Numbered from the stretch's first letter, positions 1 to 8,381 are shown. The stretch: 21,398 nucleotides of DNA from Bacillota bacterium (GCA_023387935.1 JAEWHG010000049.1:1-21398), one strand, 5' to 3'. A program made the numbers and translations. The notes: generated by a model not told the origin, from the letters alone.

Positions 1-124
1 TCTCCATATCACGCACAATACAAATTGTTTCATAACCTCTTTTTTCAAGAACTGATGATATTTTTTCAATAACTATTTTATTGCTATAATCTTCATGATA
101 CTTAATTCCTATATATGCTTTCAT
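1..124 (-). CDS. Partial protein, possibly nucleoside 2-deoxyribosyltransferase-like
   Basis: Only the first 41 codons are inside the window; the gene runs off the left edge. It begins MKAYIGIKYHED and continues with a helix, then a GYETICIVRD strand. This beta-helix-beta start (MKAYIGI strand, helix SNKIVIEKISSVLEKRG, second strand) is the pattern of small Rossmann-like nucleoside 2-deoxyribosyltransferase-type proteins, and I recall similar clostridial proteins with that annotation, but no catalytic residue is visible, so the function is tentative. The ATG at 124-122 is preceded by AAAGGA at a normal distance. Copy 1 of the dispersed element and the nrdG terminator lie upstream, so it probably has its own promoter. 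Confidence 0.5.
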   Translation of the reverse strand, partial: MKAYIGIKYHEDYSNKIVIEKISSVLEKRGYETICIVRDME

Positions 125-278
125 ATAAAATTCCTTTCTTAATGTATATAACGCTATGGACTTAAAACATCCACATTTTTATAAATTTATCTTATAATTC
201 TATTCTACTTTTTTCCATTAATCCCTTGTAATTCAACCGATTTTTTCCATATTTATTACAAATCCTCAAAATATAAAT

Positions 279-366
279 AAAATAAAATTTGTTCGTTTAC
301 ACTCACAAACTTTATGTCGCACTCAATTCTAAGCTTTGATTAGAATTTCAAGTGCTCAAAATAAAA
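279..366 (-). repeat. Dispersed element, copy 1 (subfamily A, single flanking repeat)
   Basis: A 30-base module (279-308, starting AAAATAAAATTTGTTCG) is followed by a 49-base core (309-357). In minus sense the core folds as GCACT, internal loop TGA opposite G, AATTCTAA paired with TTAGAATT, then AGTGC. The second flanking module is reduced to its first bases (358-366), which merge with the T-tract of the nrdG terminator. Copies at 13387, 17289 and 18683 share the core. Confidence 0.8.
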
Positions 367-417
367 ACACCTGTATAGCCTAAAGTAAGGAAATTTCCTC
401 TTTAGTCCAACAGGTGT
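367..417 (-). terminator. Long hairpin terminator of nrdD-nrdG
   Basis: ACACCTGT (367-374) pairs with ACAGGTGT (410-417). Inside, CTAAAG (380-385) pairs with CTTTAG (400-405) and AGGA pairs with TCCT at the tip. On the minus strand the hairpin is followed by TTTTTATTTT. It lies 30 bases after the nrdG stop. Confidence 0.88.
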
Positions 418-447
418 CTTTATTGTATTTTAAGTTTTTTAATCTTA

Positions 448-1131
448 TTATCTAATAATAACCTTATTTAACAAGGTCGATATAGCTTTTTCTATCTCTT
501 TTAGCTCTTCTACTTGATATGGTATAAATTTATTAGGACCTGCTAAAACTGTTTCACCATCTCTAAAATTTTGAAGTGCATAGATTTTACATCCTTTAAT
601 TTCTTTCGCTATTGATATGATATCTTCTATAGTAAGTAGTTCTTTACATATTGTAGTTCTAAACTCGTAATCAACCTTATTCTCCAATAAACTATCTATG
701 CTTTTCCGTATATCTTCTAAGTTGATAGATGTTCCACCAATTGATGAGTATTTAGCAAATGGTGATTTTATATCCATAGCAACATAATCTATTAGTTTTT
801 CATCGATCAGTTTATTTAATAAGGCAGGATTCGTCCCGTTCGTATCTAGTTTTATAAGAAAGCCCTCTTCTTTAATCCTACAAATAAAATCGTACAAATC
901 TTTTTGAAGTGTTGGCTCACCGCCAGAAATACATAGGGCATCTACAAACTTCTTCCTCTTTTTTAAAAAGCTAATTACTTCATCTTCCTCTATTCGATCT
1001 CCTATATTGTTTACAATGGAGGTATTATGGCAGTATGGACATCTAAAGTTGCAACCTCCTGTAAATATTACAGTACAAATATTACTTGGGTAATCTATAA
1101 AAGAGGATTTCTCTATTCCTATAATATTCAT
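448..1131 (-). CDS. nrdG: Anaerobic ribonucleotide reductase activating protein (radical SAM)
   Basis: A 227-residue cytoplasmic radical-SAM enzyme that uses a [4Fe-4S] cluster and S-adenosylmethionine to put the glycyl radical on NrdD. The cluster motif is visible as C27-x3-C31-x2-C34 in GGCNFRCPYCHN. A CISGGEPTLQ segment follows, the usual SAM-contacting GGE motif. Its length fits the longer NrdG type found in Clostridia rather than the roughly 155-residue enterobacterial form. The start lies 6 bases after the nrdD stop with only a weak ribosome site (AGGTTAG), so it is probably translated by coupling to nrdD. A strong terminator follows. Assignment rests on both the motif and the adjacent substrate gene. 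Confidence 0.95.
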   Translation of the reverse strand: MNIIGIEKSSFIDYPSNICTVIFTGGCNFRCPYCHNTSIVNNIGDRIEEDEVISFLKKRKKFVDALCISGGEPTLQKDLYDFICRIKEEGFLIKLDTNGTNPALLNKLIDEKLIDYVAMDIKSPFAKYSSIGGTSINLEDIRKSIDSLLENKVDYEFRTTICKELLTIEDIISIAKEIKGCKIYALQNFRDGETVLAGPNKFIPYQVEELKEIEKAISTLLNKVIIR

Positions 1132-1137
1132 TCGTAT

Positions 1138-3270
1138 CTAACCTACATTTTTATTTTCTTCAACCTTAACTTCTAAGGATTCTAAGCTGGAATCTGCTTC
1201 AAATTCTTTACGGTCTTTATATTCCTCTTGCTTACCCTTGTTCCATGCTTGAACAGGTCTGTGGAAGCCTACAACTCTAGTCCAAACCTCAGCTTCTCTT
1301 CCACACTGAGGACACTCAAAATGCTCTCCAGATAAATATCCATGATCAGAACATATAGAGAATGTAGGGCTAACGGTAAAGTATGGAATACTGCTTCTTT
1401 CCATAACCTTTTTAATTAGCATTTTACATGTTTCAACATCTTTAATTTCTTCTCCGATAAATCCGTGGAATACTGTTCCACCAGTATATAGAGATTGTAG
1501 TTTTTCTTGTAATTCTACAGCTTCGAAAACATCCTTTGTATAATCAACTGGAAGTTGTGTAGAGTTTGTATAATAAGGCTCATTTTCACCTTGAGTGATT
1601 ATCTTAGGGTACATCTTCTTATCTATTCTCGCAAATCTATATGCTGCACCTTCTGCTGGAGATGCTTCAAGATTCCAAAGACTTCCTGTTTCCTCTTGGA
1701 ATATTTGTATAACGCGGTTCATAAATTCCATTATCTCTACTGCAAATTCATTGCCTTCCTCTGTAGTAATATCTACTCCTAAAAGGTTTAGACAAGCTTC
1801 ATTCATGCCGTTTAAGCCAATTGTAGAGAAATGATTTTTAAAATATCCACCTGTTGCACTTTTTACGCCCTCTAAGTAATATCTTGAATAAGGATATAAT
1901 CCTGCATCCATATATTTTTCTAATACATCCCTTTTAGTTTCACAAATTTCCTTAGATATTTCCATTAATTCTCTAACTTTTTTCTTAAATTCTTCCATAG
2001 AGTTAGATATATAGCCTATCCTTCCCATATTTAATGTTACAACATTTATTGACCCTGTAAGCGGGTTCGCTCCGAATAGTCCCCCACCTCTTTTTCTAAG
2101 CTCACGATTATCTAGTCTTAATCTACAGCACATAGATCTAATGTCCTCTGGTGATAAATCCGAGTTTAAGAAGTTAGCGAAATATGGCGTACCGAACTTT
2201 CTTGTCATATCCATAATTGAGTTAACTACTTCAGAATTCCATGGGAAATCCTTAGTAATATTAACAGTTGGAATTGGGAAGCTAAAGGCTCTACCTGCCC
2301 CATCGCCTTCAACCATTACCTCACAGAATGCAGAGTTAAACATATCCATTTCCTTCTGGAACTGCCCATATGTTTTATCCATTAATTTTCCGCCAATCAT
2401 TACAGGCTGCTTCTTTAATAACTCGTGAGGAGTTATGTCTAATGTAATATTGGTAAATGGTGTTTGGAATCCTACTCTGGTTGGCACATTTAAGTTAAAT
2501 ACAAAACGCTGCATAGCTTTCTTTACTTGTTCATAACTTAAGTTATCGTAATAGATAAATGGGGCTAAATATGTATCGATACTTGAAACAGCCTGTGCAC
2601 CTGCTGCTTCTCCCTGTAATGTATATAGTAGATTAACTAGCTGACCTAATGCTGATTCGAAATGCTTCGGGGGTCTTGATTCTACTTTACCCTTTGCACC
2701 TTTAAAGCCTCGTTTTAAGAAATCTTCTAAATCCCATCCGCAGCAATATGGCGCTAGTAATCCAAGATCATGTATATGCAAATCACCTTTAATATGTGCA
2801 TCTCTTAATTCTTTGCGATATATTTTATTTAACCAATATTTTTTACTAATATTTTCAACAATATGATTATTTAATCCTTGAAGAGAAAATCCCATATTCG
2901 AATTTTCGTTTACTCTCCAGTCTTCCAGATTTACGTATTCTTCAATCATTTTTTCCGCATCCATAAAGAGATTTTTAACCTCTCTGATCTCTTCATGTTT
3001 TTTGCGATAAAGTATGTAAGCCTTGGCCGTTTTAGCATGACCTTCCTCTATTAATATTTTTTCCACAATATCTTGTATATCTTCAACGGAAGGAACCCCT
3101 GTACCGTAGGTTTCATTAATTATATCAATTGACATTTTAGATAATTTAGTTGCTTTAACCTCATTATTTCCCCCTACAGATTTTGCTGCGGCAAATATAG
3201 CATCTTTAATTTTACTACTATTGAAGTCGACAATCTCTCCATTCCTCTTTTGAACCTTTGAAACAGCCAT
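1138..3270 (-). CDS. nrdD: Anaerobic (class III) ribonucleoside-triphosphate reductase
   Basis: A 710-residue enzyme that reduces ribonucleotides to deoxyribonucleotides under anoxia. The N-terminal ATP-cone (about residues 3-92, starting VSKVQKRNGEIVDF) is the allosteric domain. The catalytic barrel carries NrdD signatures such as SNMGFSLQGLNNHIVEN, APYCCGWDL and an SMCC loop that could hold the thiyl cysteine. Near the C-terminus C640, C653 and C656 look like the zinc site, and G668 in RVVGFHRP is the expected glycyl radical residue. A Lys/Glu-rich tail of about 40 residues follows. The ATG has a strong AGGAGGGG ribosome site. The gene is first in an operon with nrdG. Which reductant subtype (formate or redoxin) it uses cannot be settled here. 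Confidence 0.96.
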   Translation of the reverse strand: MAVSKVQKRNGEIVDFNSSKIKDAIFAAAKSVGGNNEVKATKLSKMSIDIINETYGTGVPSVEDIQDIVEKILIEEGHAKTAKAYILYRKKHEEIREVKNLFMDAEKMIEEYVNLEDWRVNENSNMGFSLQGLNNHIVENISKKYWLNKIYRKELRDAHIKGDLHIHDLGLLAPYCCGWDLEDFLKRGFKGAKGKVESRPPKHFESALGQLVNLLYTLQGEAAGAQAVSSIDTYLAPFIYYDNLSYEQVKKAMQRFVFNLNVPTRVGFQTPFTNITLDITPHELLKKQPVMIGGKLMDKTYGQFQKEMDMFNSAFCEVMVEGDGAGRAFSFPIPTVNITKDFPWNSEVVNSIMDMTRKFGTPYFANFLNSDLSPEDIRSMCCRLRLDNRELRKRGGGLFGANPLTGSINVVTLNMGRIGYISNSMEEFKKKVRELMEISKEICETKRDVLEKYMDAGLYPYSRYYLEGVKSATGGYFKNHFSTIGLNGMNEACLNLLGVDITTEEGNEFAVEIMEFMNRVIQIFQEETGSLWNLEASPAEGAAYRFARIDKKMYPKIITQGENEPYYTNSTQLPVDYTKDVFEAVELQEKLQSLYTGGTVFHGFIGEEIKDVETCKMLIKKVMERSSIPYFTVSPTFSICSDHGYLSGEHFECPQCGREAEVWTRVVGFHRPVQAWNKGKQEEYKDRKEFEADSSLESLEVKVEENKNVG

Positions 3271-3303
3271 GATACCCCTCCTATTGTGTTTTCATTTCCC
3301 TTT

Positions 3304-3350
3304 ATACTATATATTGTACATATTATACTAATATGATAGTTTTTTTGCAA
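3304..3350 (-). promoter_or_regulatory. nrdD promoter with NrdR-box-like site
   Basis: On the minus strand TTGCAA (3345-3350) and TATAAT (3322-3327) are separated by exactly 17 bases, a good sigma-A promoter. Positions 3304-3319 read ATACTATATATTGTAC, which fits the palindromic NrdR box (aCaCwAtATaTwGtgt) at about 13 of 16 positions and would overlap the transcription start. The usual second box about 31 bases away is not convincing. Confidence 0.6.
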
Positions 3351-3450
3351 TATTACTCTAGACTCATATTAGTCCCTTAGAGGAAATTTTTCTGCCCAAT
3401 TCTACATAAATCTTCATTGCTTATAATAATTAATATTTTCATCGCAAAAA

Positions 3451-3482
3451 ACGACATACCATGATTTAAAATGGTATGCCGT
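3451..3482 (-). terminator. Terminator of the flippase gene
   Basis: On the minus strand ACGGCATACCAT pairs with ATGGTATGTCGT (one G-U pair) around an 8-base loop and is followed by TTTTTTGCG. It starts about 20 bases after the stop at 3504. Confidence 0.85.
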
Positions 3483-3503
3483 TATGATATCGCAAAACAG
3501 TAT

Positions 3504-5063
3504 CTATTTTGTTCTAATTACATTTTCTTTTAAATCTACAGCTTTAGAAAAATAAATAATTGAAAGGTAAACTAACATTGCCGCTATAATAGATATTAAT
3601 GTAGCTATATTTTCACTTAAAAGCTTCACATAAACGTATGGATACGTAAAGTGAATAACAGTAACCATACATATGGATGCCACTATAGGTTTTAAAATAC
3701 TATTTTTTATTCCAATTTCAAGGTTTATACTTCTTTTTACTTCAATATAGTTTAGTAGCATAACTACAGAGTACCCAGTAATAGATCCAATAACTGCACC
3801 TAATATGTTAAATTGACTGACCAATAGGTAATAGCTAACTACTACTTTGATAATCGCACCAATAATTAGATTCCTCAAAGGTATGTAAACCCTGTTAATC
3901 CCTTGGAGAACACTTCCCAATATTTGTGCTAATGAAATAAAAATAACATTTAATGACAGTACTCTTAAAATATCTCCCCCTGCCTCTCCTTTGCCCCATA
4001 AAAGTCCTATAATTTGTGGAGCTAATATGGAAAGACCAATGGCAGCAGGCAGAGCTATAATTATGGTAATCGTAAGGGCAGATTTTGTTTTCTCCCTAAG
4101 CTCCTGTATATTTTTTCTGCTATAGGACTCAGATATTGCAGGAATAATACTTGCAGCCATAGCTATGCTAAAGGTAAGGGGTACATTTATTAATGTAACC
4201 GCTTTTCCTGTTAGCTGACCATAAAGTACAGTAATAGTCTCTACAGTATATCCTCCCACAAGTAGCCTAGATGGCACCATAACAGCATCTATTAATGTCA
4301 TTATAGAGCTTAATATGCCACCAATTGAAATAGGTATAGCAAACCATGTAATTTGCTTTACTATGGTCCATGATGATTCTTTAATATAATTTTTCTTATG
4401 TATAAGGCTGAAATAAATTTTCTTTGGACTTTGTTTAAATGAAAAATAGCATATGATAAGAGCAATTACTCCTAATATGGACCCTGCTGAAGCACCAAAT
4501 GATGCCGCACCTGCTGAATACCCTATTCCCATAGAAATTGTATAATAAGATAACCCAACTCCAATTACTACTCTTCCGATTTGCTCTACAATTTGTGAAA
4601 TGGCTGTAGGACCCATTAACTGCATTCCTTGGAAATAGCCTCTAAAGGCTGACATAATGGACACAAATAAGGGGGCTATTGATAAGCCTATAATTGAGTA
4701 ATAAGCATCCTTAGGCCAATGTAACAACTCTACAATATAACGCGCTCCAAAAAATAGAAACGCCGAAGAAAATAAACCAATGGAAATAAGCATCATAAGA
4801 GATATATTAAATATTCTATTTGCACCATCAATGTCTTCAAATGCCATTCTTTCTGATATTAACTTAGATATGGCAGCTGGAAAGCCCGTAATAGATATTG
4901 AAAGCATTAAAGTATATAGGGGGTACGGAAGTCCAAATAAGCCCATACCTTCGTCACCAATTAATTTTTGCAGAGGAATTTTAAAGAAAATCCCTAAAAA
5001 CTTCGCTGCAAGTCCTGCTAAAGCAAGAATGAATGCACCTTTGAGTAACTTCTTATTAGACAT
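3504..5063 (-). CDS. SpoVB/MurJ-like polysaccharide flippase (MATE/MOP superfamily)
   Basis: A 519-residue integral membrane protein with about 14 hydrophobic helices. It resembles the lipid-linked oligosaccharide flippases of the MOP superfamily that move cell-wall precursors across the membrane. The N-terminus (KGAFILALAGLAAKFLG, then FKIPLQKLIGDEGMGLFGLPYPLY) is typical of the SpoVB/YtgP branch in Firmicutes. In this branch YtgP (MurJ) acts in vegetative wall synthesis and SpoVB in spore cortex synthesis; sequence alone does not separate them here. The upstream sigma-E-like promoter favours a sporulation role. The ATG has AAGGAG at good spacing. The gene is transcribed alone. Confidence 0.85.
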   Translation of the reverse strand: MSNKKLLKGAFILALAGLAAKFLGIFFKIPLQKLIGDEGMGLFGLPYPLYTLMLSISITGFPAAISKLISERMAFEDIDGANRIFNISLMMLISIGLFSSAFLFFGARYIVELLHWPKDAYYSIIGLSIAPLFVSIMSAFRGYFQGMQLMGPTAISQIVEQIGRVVIGVGLSYYTISMGIGYSAGAASFGASAGSILGVIALIICYFSFKQSPKKIYFSLIHKKNYIKESSWTIVKQITWFAIPISIGGILSSIMTLIDAVMVPSRLLVGGYTVETITVLYGQLTGKAVTLINVPLTFSIAMAASIIPAISESYSRKNIQELREKTKSALTITIIIALPAAIGLSILAPQIIGLLWGKGEAGGDILRVLSLNVIFISLAQILGSVLQGINRVYIPLRNLIIGAIIKVVVSYYLLVSQFNILGAVIGSITGYSVVMLLNYIEVKRSINLEIGIKNSILKPIVASICMVTVIHFTYPYVYVKLLSENIATLISIIAAMLVYLSIIYFSKAVDLKENVIRTK

Positions 5064-5098
5064 AATTTTTCTCCTTCATAACCAAATATTCTATTTAA

Positions 5099-5127
5099 AG
5101 TATATTTCAGCGAATGAAGCAATATGA
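5099..5127 (-). promoter_or_regulatory. Candidate sigma-E (sporulation) promoter
   Basis: On the minus strand TCATATT (5121-5127) matches the sigma-E -35 consensus KMATATT fully. After exactly 14 bases AATATACT (5099-5106) matches the -10 consensus CATACANT at 5 of 7 defined positions. The start site would fall near 5092, about 15 bases before the ribosome site of the flippase gene. Confidence 0.5.
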
Positions 5128-5246
5128 TTTAATTACAACTAGTCCTTTAAAATACTTTATTTTAGCCATTTTCTTTTTTATGACCACAACCAAATACTTC
5201 ATTAGTAAAATTTAATCTTGACGAATTTTTGACAGCAAATAAAAAA

Positions 5247-5271
5247 GCGATAGTCAACCAAAGACTATCGC
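5247..5271 (-). terminator. Terminator of the WYL-like gene
   Basis: GCGATAGTC pairs with GACTATCGC around a 7-base loop; on the minus strand TTTTTTATTTG follows. It lies about 20 bases after the stop at 5292. Confidence 0.88.
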
Positions 5272-5291
5272 CTTTCCTTTTTCAGTTACAG

Positions 5292-5558
5292 TTATAGATC
5301 TTGGAATAGTACCTCGCAGTTAGCATGATAATTCCCCCTTGTACCTTCGTTATCAATTAGTTTTGTATCTATGGCCGATAATATACTCTCTATTTTAAAT
5401 GTCCTAAGCTGCCCCTTGTCTATGTCTAATGCTTTGATAACTCCATCATCCATTTTAAGCACCTGGATTCTTCTTTGAGTTATTTCTAGACCTTTCATGT
5501 ACATTATTGTTATTACTTTATGATTAACCAGCGAGTACTTTAATGATTGATTTACCAT
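5292..5558 (-). CDS. Stand-alone WYL-like mini-protein
   Basis: The preferred protein has 88 residues. The ATG at 5558 follows TTGGAG at about 9 bases; the longer in-frame GTG at 5606 has no ribosome site. Residues from about 12 to 50 (VITIMYMKG, ITQRRIQVL, VIKALDIDKGQLRTFKIESILSA) follow the beta-strand pattern of WYL ligand-sensing domains, including a basic strand and the RTF segment near the end. WYL domains normally sit in larger transcription factors with a DNA-binding helix-turn-helix; none is present here. The protein could bind a small ligand or nucleic acid, but nothing in the neighbourhood proves this. A structured leader candidate lies just upstream and a terminator follows. Confidence 0.6.
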   Translation of the reverse strand: MVNQSLKYSLVNHKVITIMYMKGLEITQRRIQVLKMDDGVIKALDIDKGQLRTFKIESILSAIDTKLIDNEGTRGNYHANCEVLFQDL

Positions 5559-5622
5559 ATCATCACTCCAAACGTGTGTTCTTAATATTATTTTAACAGA
5601 ACTCACGTTCGGTGTAAAGAGT

Positions 5623-5734
5623 AAAAAAACAAGATTCGCAATAGAGTTTGTTTTATTTATTAAAATCCATACGGTCTTATAAATAAAATTACGTTCAGCC
5701 TAAACTGAAGTATCCAAGTTCTATTACGAATCTT
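5623..5734 (-). ncRNA. Three-way-junction RNA candidate ending in a U-tract
   Basis: In minus sense a 15-bp outer helix (5720-5734 with 5631-5645, one G-U pair) encloses two inner hairpins: TTCAG/CTGAA with a 6-base loop (5694-5709) and a 10-bp helix of 5679-5688 with 5651-5660. Seven T follow directly (5623-5629). The structure lies between the four-helix membrane gene and the WYL-like gene, so it may be the terminator of the first or a leader/attenuator of the second. I could not match it to a known riboswitch class. Confidence 0.5.
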
Positions 5735-5801
5735 ACAATGCTATTAAGTGTAGATTTAATAAATGTATATATCTAAATTTTACTTGAATTCATCTTTGAA
5801 G

Positions 5802-6134
5802 TTAGAAAAAAAACAAGTTTGCCACTCCAATTATGACAGATGCTGTAACGAGTCCTTGTGCAACTTGATAAGCTTTGGGTGTATTTGATTTAATATAAAT
5901 CACAATTCCTATAACACTCAAGAAACCAATTCCCCAAGCAACAATCTGTTTTATAATATAATTGCTAGGAAGACTAGTTGCAGATATAGCCGCTACTAAC
6001 ATACTCCATGCGGCCAAGAAATAAAATAATCGCTTCTTAACATTCTGATTTTTTGTCAGATAAAGAAATGTCACCCCGAGTACACTGATAACACCTATCC
6101 CTTTAAAAAGTAAAGATAAAACACCTAATGCCAT
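5802..6134 (-). CDS. Small four-helix membrane protein, unknown function
   Basis: A 110-residue hydrophobic protein with four predicted membrane helices (about residues 7-27, 35-54, 64-83 and 91-110). Short loops include a basic one, KNQNVKKR, which suggests a cytoplasmic side. It ends directly in the last helix (NLFFF). No family motif is recognised; size and layout recall small bacterial membrane proteins of unknown role. The ATG has a strong GGGAGG ribosome site. The preceding hairpin at 6210-6235 and the structured RNA after the gene suggest a separate transcription unit. Confidence 0.7.
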   Translation of the reverse strand: MALGVLSLLFKGIGVISVLGVTFLYLTKNQNVKKRLFYFLAAWSMLVAAISATSLPSNYIIKQIVAWGIGFLSVIGIVIYIKSNTPKAYQVAQGLVTASVIIGVANLFFF

Positions 6135-6209
6135 AATTTTGTCCTCCCTTCTATGTCCTATAAATATCTTATAAATAAACTATTATCTATGTCAATACTT
6201 TTTCTAAAA

Positions 6210-6235
6210 AAAGGTAGAGCCTAATCCCTACCTTT
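6210..6235 (-). terminator. Hairpin with T-tract between ABC-F and membrane gene
   Basis: AAAGGTAG pairs with CTACCTTT around a 10-base loop; on the minus strand TTTTTTT is reached within the stem end. It lies 140 bases beyond the ABC-F terminator, so it ends some additional short transcript or acts as a second terminator. Confidence 0.65.
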
Positions 6236-6375
6236 CTTCTGTTCCCTTTATTAGTAAATACAGATTAATATTAATATTTATATTTATGTCTATATATATA
6301 ATATAGTAATATACTACCACCTCATTTCAATCAAATTTAATTTATATAATAAACAATAAAAAATTGCATGGCAAA

Positions 6376-6401
6376 AAACCCCGCAATTTCTGACGAGGTT
6401 T
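6376..6401 (-). terminator. Terminator of the ABC-F gene
   Basis: On the minus strand AAACCTCG pairs with CGGGGTTT (one U-G pair) around a 10-base loop, followed by TTTGCC. It lies 16 bases after the stop at 6418. Confidence 0.8.
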
Positions 6402-6417
6402 AATAAAACACCCATGC

Positions 6418-8343
6418 TTATTTTTCCTCTTTGTTTTTCTCAATGATCTCTACTAGTTCTAATAATTCCATCCATCTTTCCATCTTTAATTCTAATTCCT
6501 GTTCTAAATTTTTCTGCTCATTTAAATATTCCTGTAGCAGCACAAAATCATTTGAAGCGCCTTCAATTTTACCTGCAATATTCTCAAGCTTATTTTCAAG
6601 ATCTGCTATGATTCCCTCTATTTCATCGTATTCCCTTTGGTCTTTATAGGATAATTTTACAGGCTTTGAATTTACAGTAGTATTTTTAGTTTCCTGTGCC
6701 ACCTTTTTTTCGGTGTTTAATTTTTCCTTATTCTCTTCAATTATATTTGTTTTTCTATAGGTCATATAGTCTGAATAATTTCCAGTATACTCTATTATTT
6801 TGCCTGCTCCCTCAAATACAAATAATTGTTCGGCTGTTCTATCTAGAAAATATCTATCATGGGAAACTATTATTACGGTGCCTGGAAAATGATCTAAATA
6901 GTCTTCTAGTATTGTTAGTGTTTGTATGTCTAAATCGTTGGTAGGCTCATCTAATAATAATACATTTGGCTCTCCTACTAGTTTTCGCAATAAATATAGT
7001 CGCCTTTTTTCACCGCCAGATAGCTTTCCAATAGGTGCCCACTGTGCATTTGATGAAAAGAGGAATCTTTCCAGCATTTGAGAAGCACTAATTTTACTTC
7101 CATCGTCAGTTTGGATAAATTCTCCAGCCTCTTTTATATAATCAATTACCCTCATATTAGGGTCCATTTCTTCACTTTCCTGATCGTAATAAGCCATTTT
7201 CACAGTTTGACCTATTTCAATTTCTCCACTATCTGGCAATATTTTTCCTGCAATAATATTTAATAGTGTGGATTTTCCAAGTCCATTTTTTCCTATTATT
7301 CCAATACGGTCTCCAGGCTTAAAAACATAACTAAAATCCTCAATAATTTTTTTATCCCCATAGCTCTTATTTAAGTGATTAAGTTCTAAAACCTTCTTTC
7401 CCAATCTCCTTGCCCCAAGGGTTATATCTACTTTATCATTAGACACTTTAAAGCTTTGATTTTGAAGTTCTTCAAATCTATCAATTCTAGCTTTTTGTTT
7501 CGTTGATCTTGCTTTAGCGCCACGCTTAATCCAAGCCAGCTCTTTTCTAAATAAAGAAGCATGCTTTCTTTGAAGTGCCACATTATTTTCTTCTCTTTCT
7601 GCTTTCTTTTCTAAAAACTGCTCATAATTACCATCATAGCTATATAAATTTCCTTCATCTAACTCCAAAATATTGTTAACAACACGATTTAAGAAATATC
7701 TATCATGAGTTATTAAAAGTAGAGCACCTTTCCACTTAGACAAATATTCCTCTAGCCATTCTACCGTATCGTTATCAATATGATTTGTTGGCTCGTCCAA
7801 TATTAAAAGATCCGAAGGTCGAATTAATGCTCTCGCTAATGCTACTCTTTTTCTTTGTCCACCGGATAAATTTTCTACAGTCATACTGAAATCAGTAATC
7901 CCTAGCTTTATTAAAACTCCTTTTGCATTGGATTCTAACTCCCATGCTCCCTTACTATCCATTTGCTGGCTTAAGTCTGCTAGTTTTTTTTGTAAACCTT
8001 TATCCTCTGGATTTTGATTTATTTCCTTTAAAGTTCTCTCATATTGGTACACTAACTGAAGAAGTGGATTTGTACTATTAAAAACCTGCTCTAATACCGT
8101 AGATCCCTTTTCAAACTCTGGATTCTGCGATAAATATTCAATTGCAGTTTGACCAGATACCATCCTTTTCCCACTGTCCGGCTCTATGATCCCAGCTATT
8201 ACTTTTAAAAGAGTAGACTTTCCTGTTCCATTTACTCCTATAAGACCGATTCTTTGTCCTTCATGTATACCAAAGGTTATATTTTCGAAAAGCTTTTTAT
8301 CAACATAGCTTTTGCTAATATTCTCTACTGTTATTAAATTCAT
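6418..8343 (-). CDS. ABC-F family ATPase, Uup/YfmR type
   Basis: A 641-residue soluble protein with two ABC ATPase domains and no membrane segments, the hallmark of ABC-F translation factors that act in the ribosomal E site. The first Walker A is GVNGTGKST (36-44), followed by the signature LSGGQRKR and Walker B LLILDEPTNHID. The second domain has GKNGLGKST, LSGGEKRR and LLLDEPTNDLD. The C-terminal 100 residues form a charged coiled coil (KDQREYDEIEGIIADLE onward), the domain found in Uup and Bacillus YfmR, which helps ribosomes stalled on difficult peptides. An antibiotic-resistance role is less likely for this type. The ATG follows AAGGAG. The gene is divergent from pepV. Confidence 0.92.
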   Translation of the reverse strand: MNLITVENISKSYVDKKLFENITFGIHEGQRIGLIGVNGTGKSTLLKVIAGIIEPDSGKRMVSGQTAIEYLSQNPEFEKGSTVLEQVFNSTNPLLQLVYQYERTLKEINQNPEDKGLQKKLADLSQQMDSKGAWELESNAKGVLIKLGITDFSMTVENLSGGQRKRVALARALIRPSDLLILDEPTNHIDNDTVEWLEEYLSKWKGALLLITHDRYFLNRVVNNILELDEGNLYSYDGNYEQFLEKKAEREENNVALQRKHASLFRKELAWIKRGAKARSTKQKARIDRFEELQNQSFKVSNDKVDITLGARRLGKKVLELNHLNKSYGDKKIIEDFSYVFKPGDRIGIIGKNGLGKSTLLNIIAGKILPDSGEIEIGQTVKMAYYDQESEEMDPNMRVIDYIKEAGEFIQTDDGSKISASQMLERFLFSSNAQWAPIGKLSGGEKRRLYLLRKLVGEPNVLLLDEPTNDLDIQTLTILEDYLDHFPGTVIIVSHDRYFLDRTAEQLFVFEGAGKIIEYTGNYSDYMTYRKTNIIEENKEKLNTEKKVAQETKNTTVNSKPVKLSYKDQREYDEIEGIIADLENKLENIAGKIEGASNDFVLLQEYLNEQKNLEQELELKMERWMELLELVEIIEKNKEEK

Positions 8344-8381
8344 GTATATGCTCCTTACTTTTTTGTATATTCTATATCTAT

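Noticed and set aside
279..366. The dispersed repeats as part of a CRISPR array.
   Set aside because: Copies are thousands of bases apart, have no spacers, and no cas genes are present.
1555..2428. Plus-strand ORFs opposite nrdD, and similar ones opposite the flippase, ABC-F, ferredoxin and rodA genes.
   Set aside because: They are antisense shadows of well-supported genes, lack ribosome sites and show no family motifs.
6228..6320. A 30-codon minus-strand ORF from a GTG (VVVYYYIIYIDININ...), ending in the hairpin at 6210-6235.
   Set aside because: No ribosome site at proper spacing before the GTG, and the low-complexity AT-rich composition is what chance would give. The two flanking hairpins keep it from being fully excluded.
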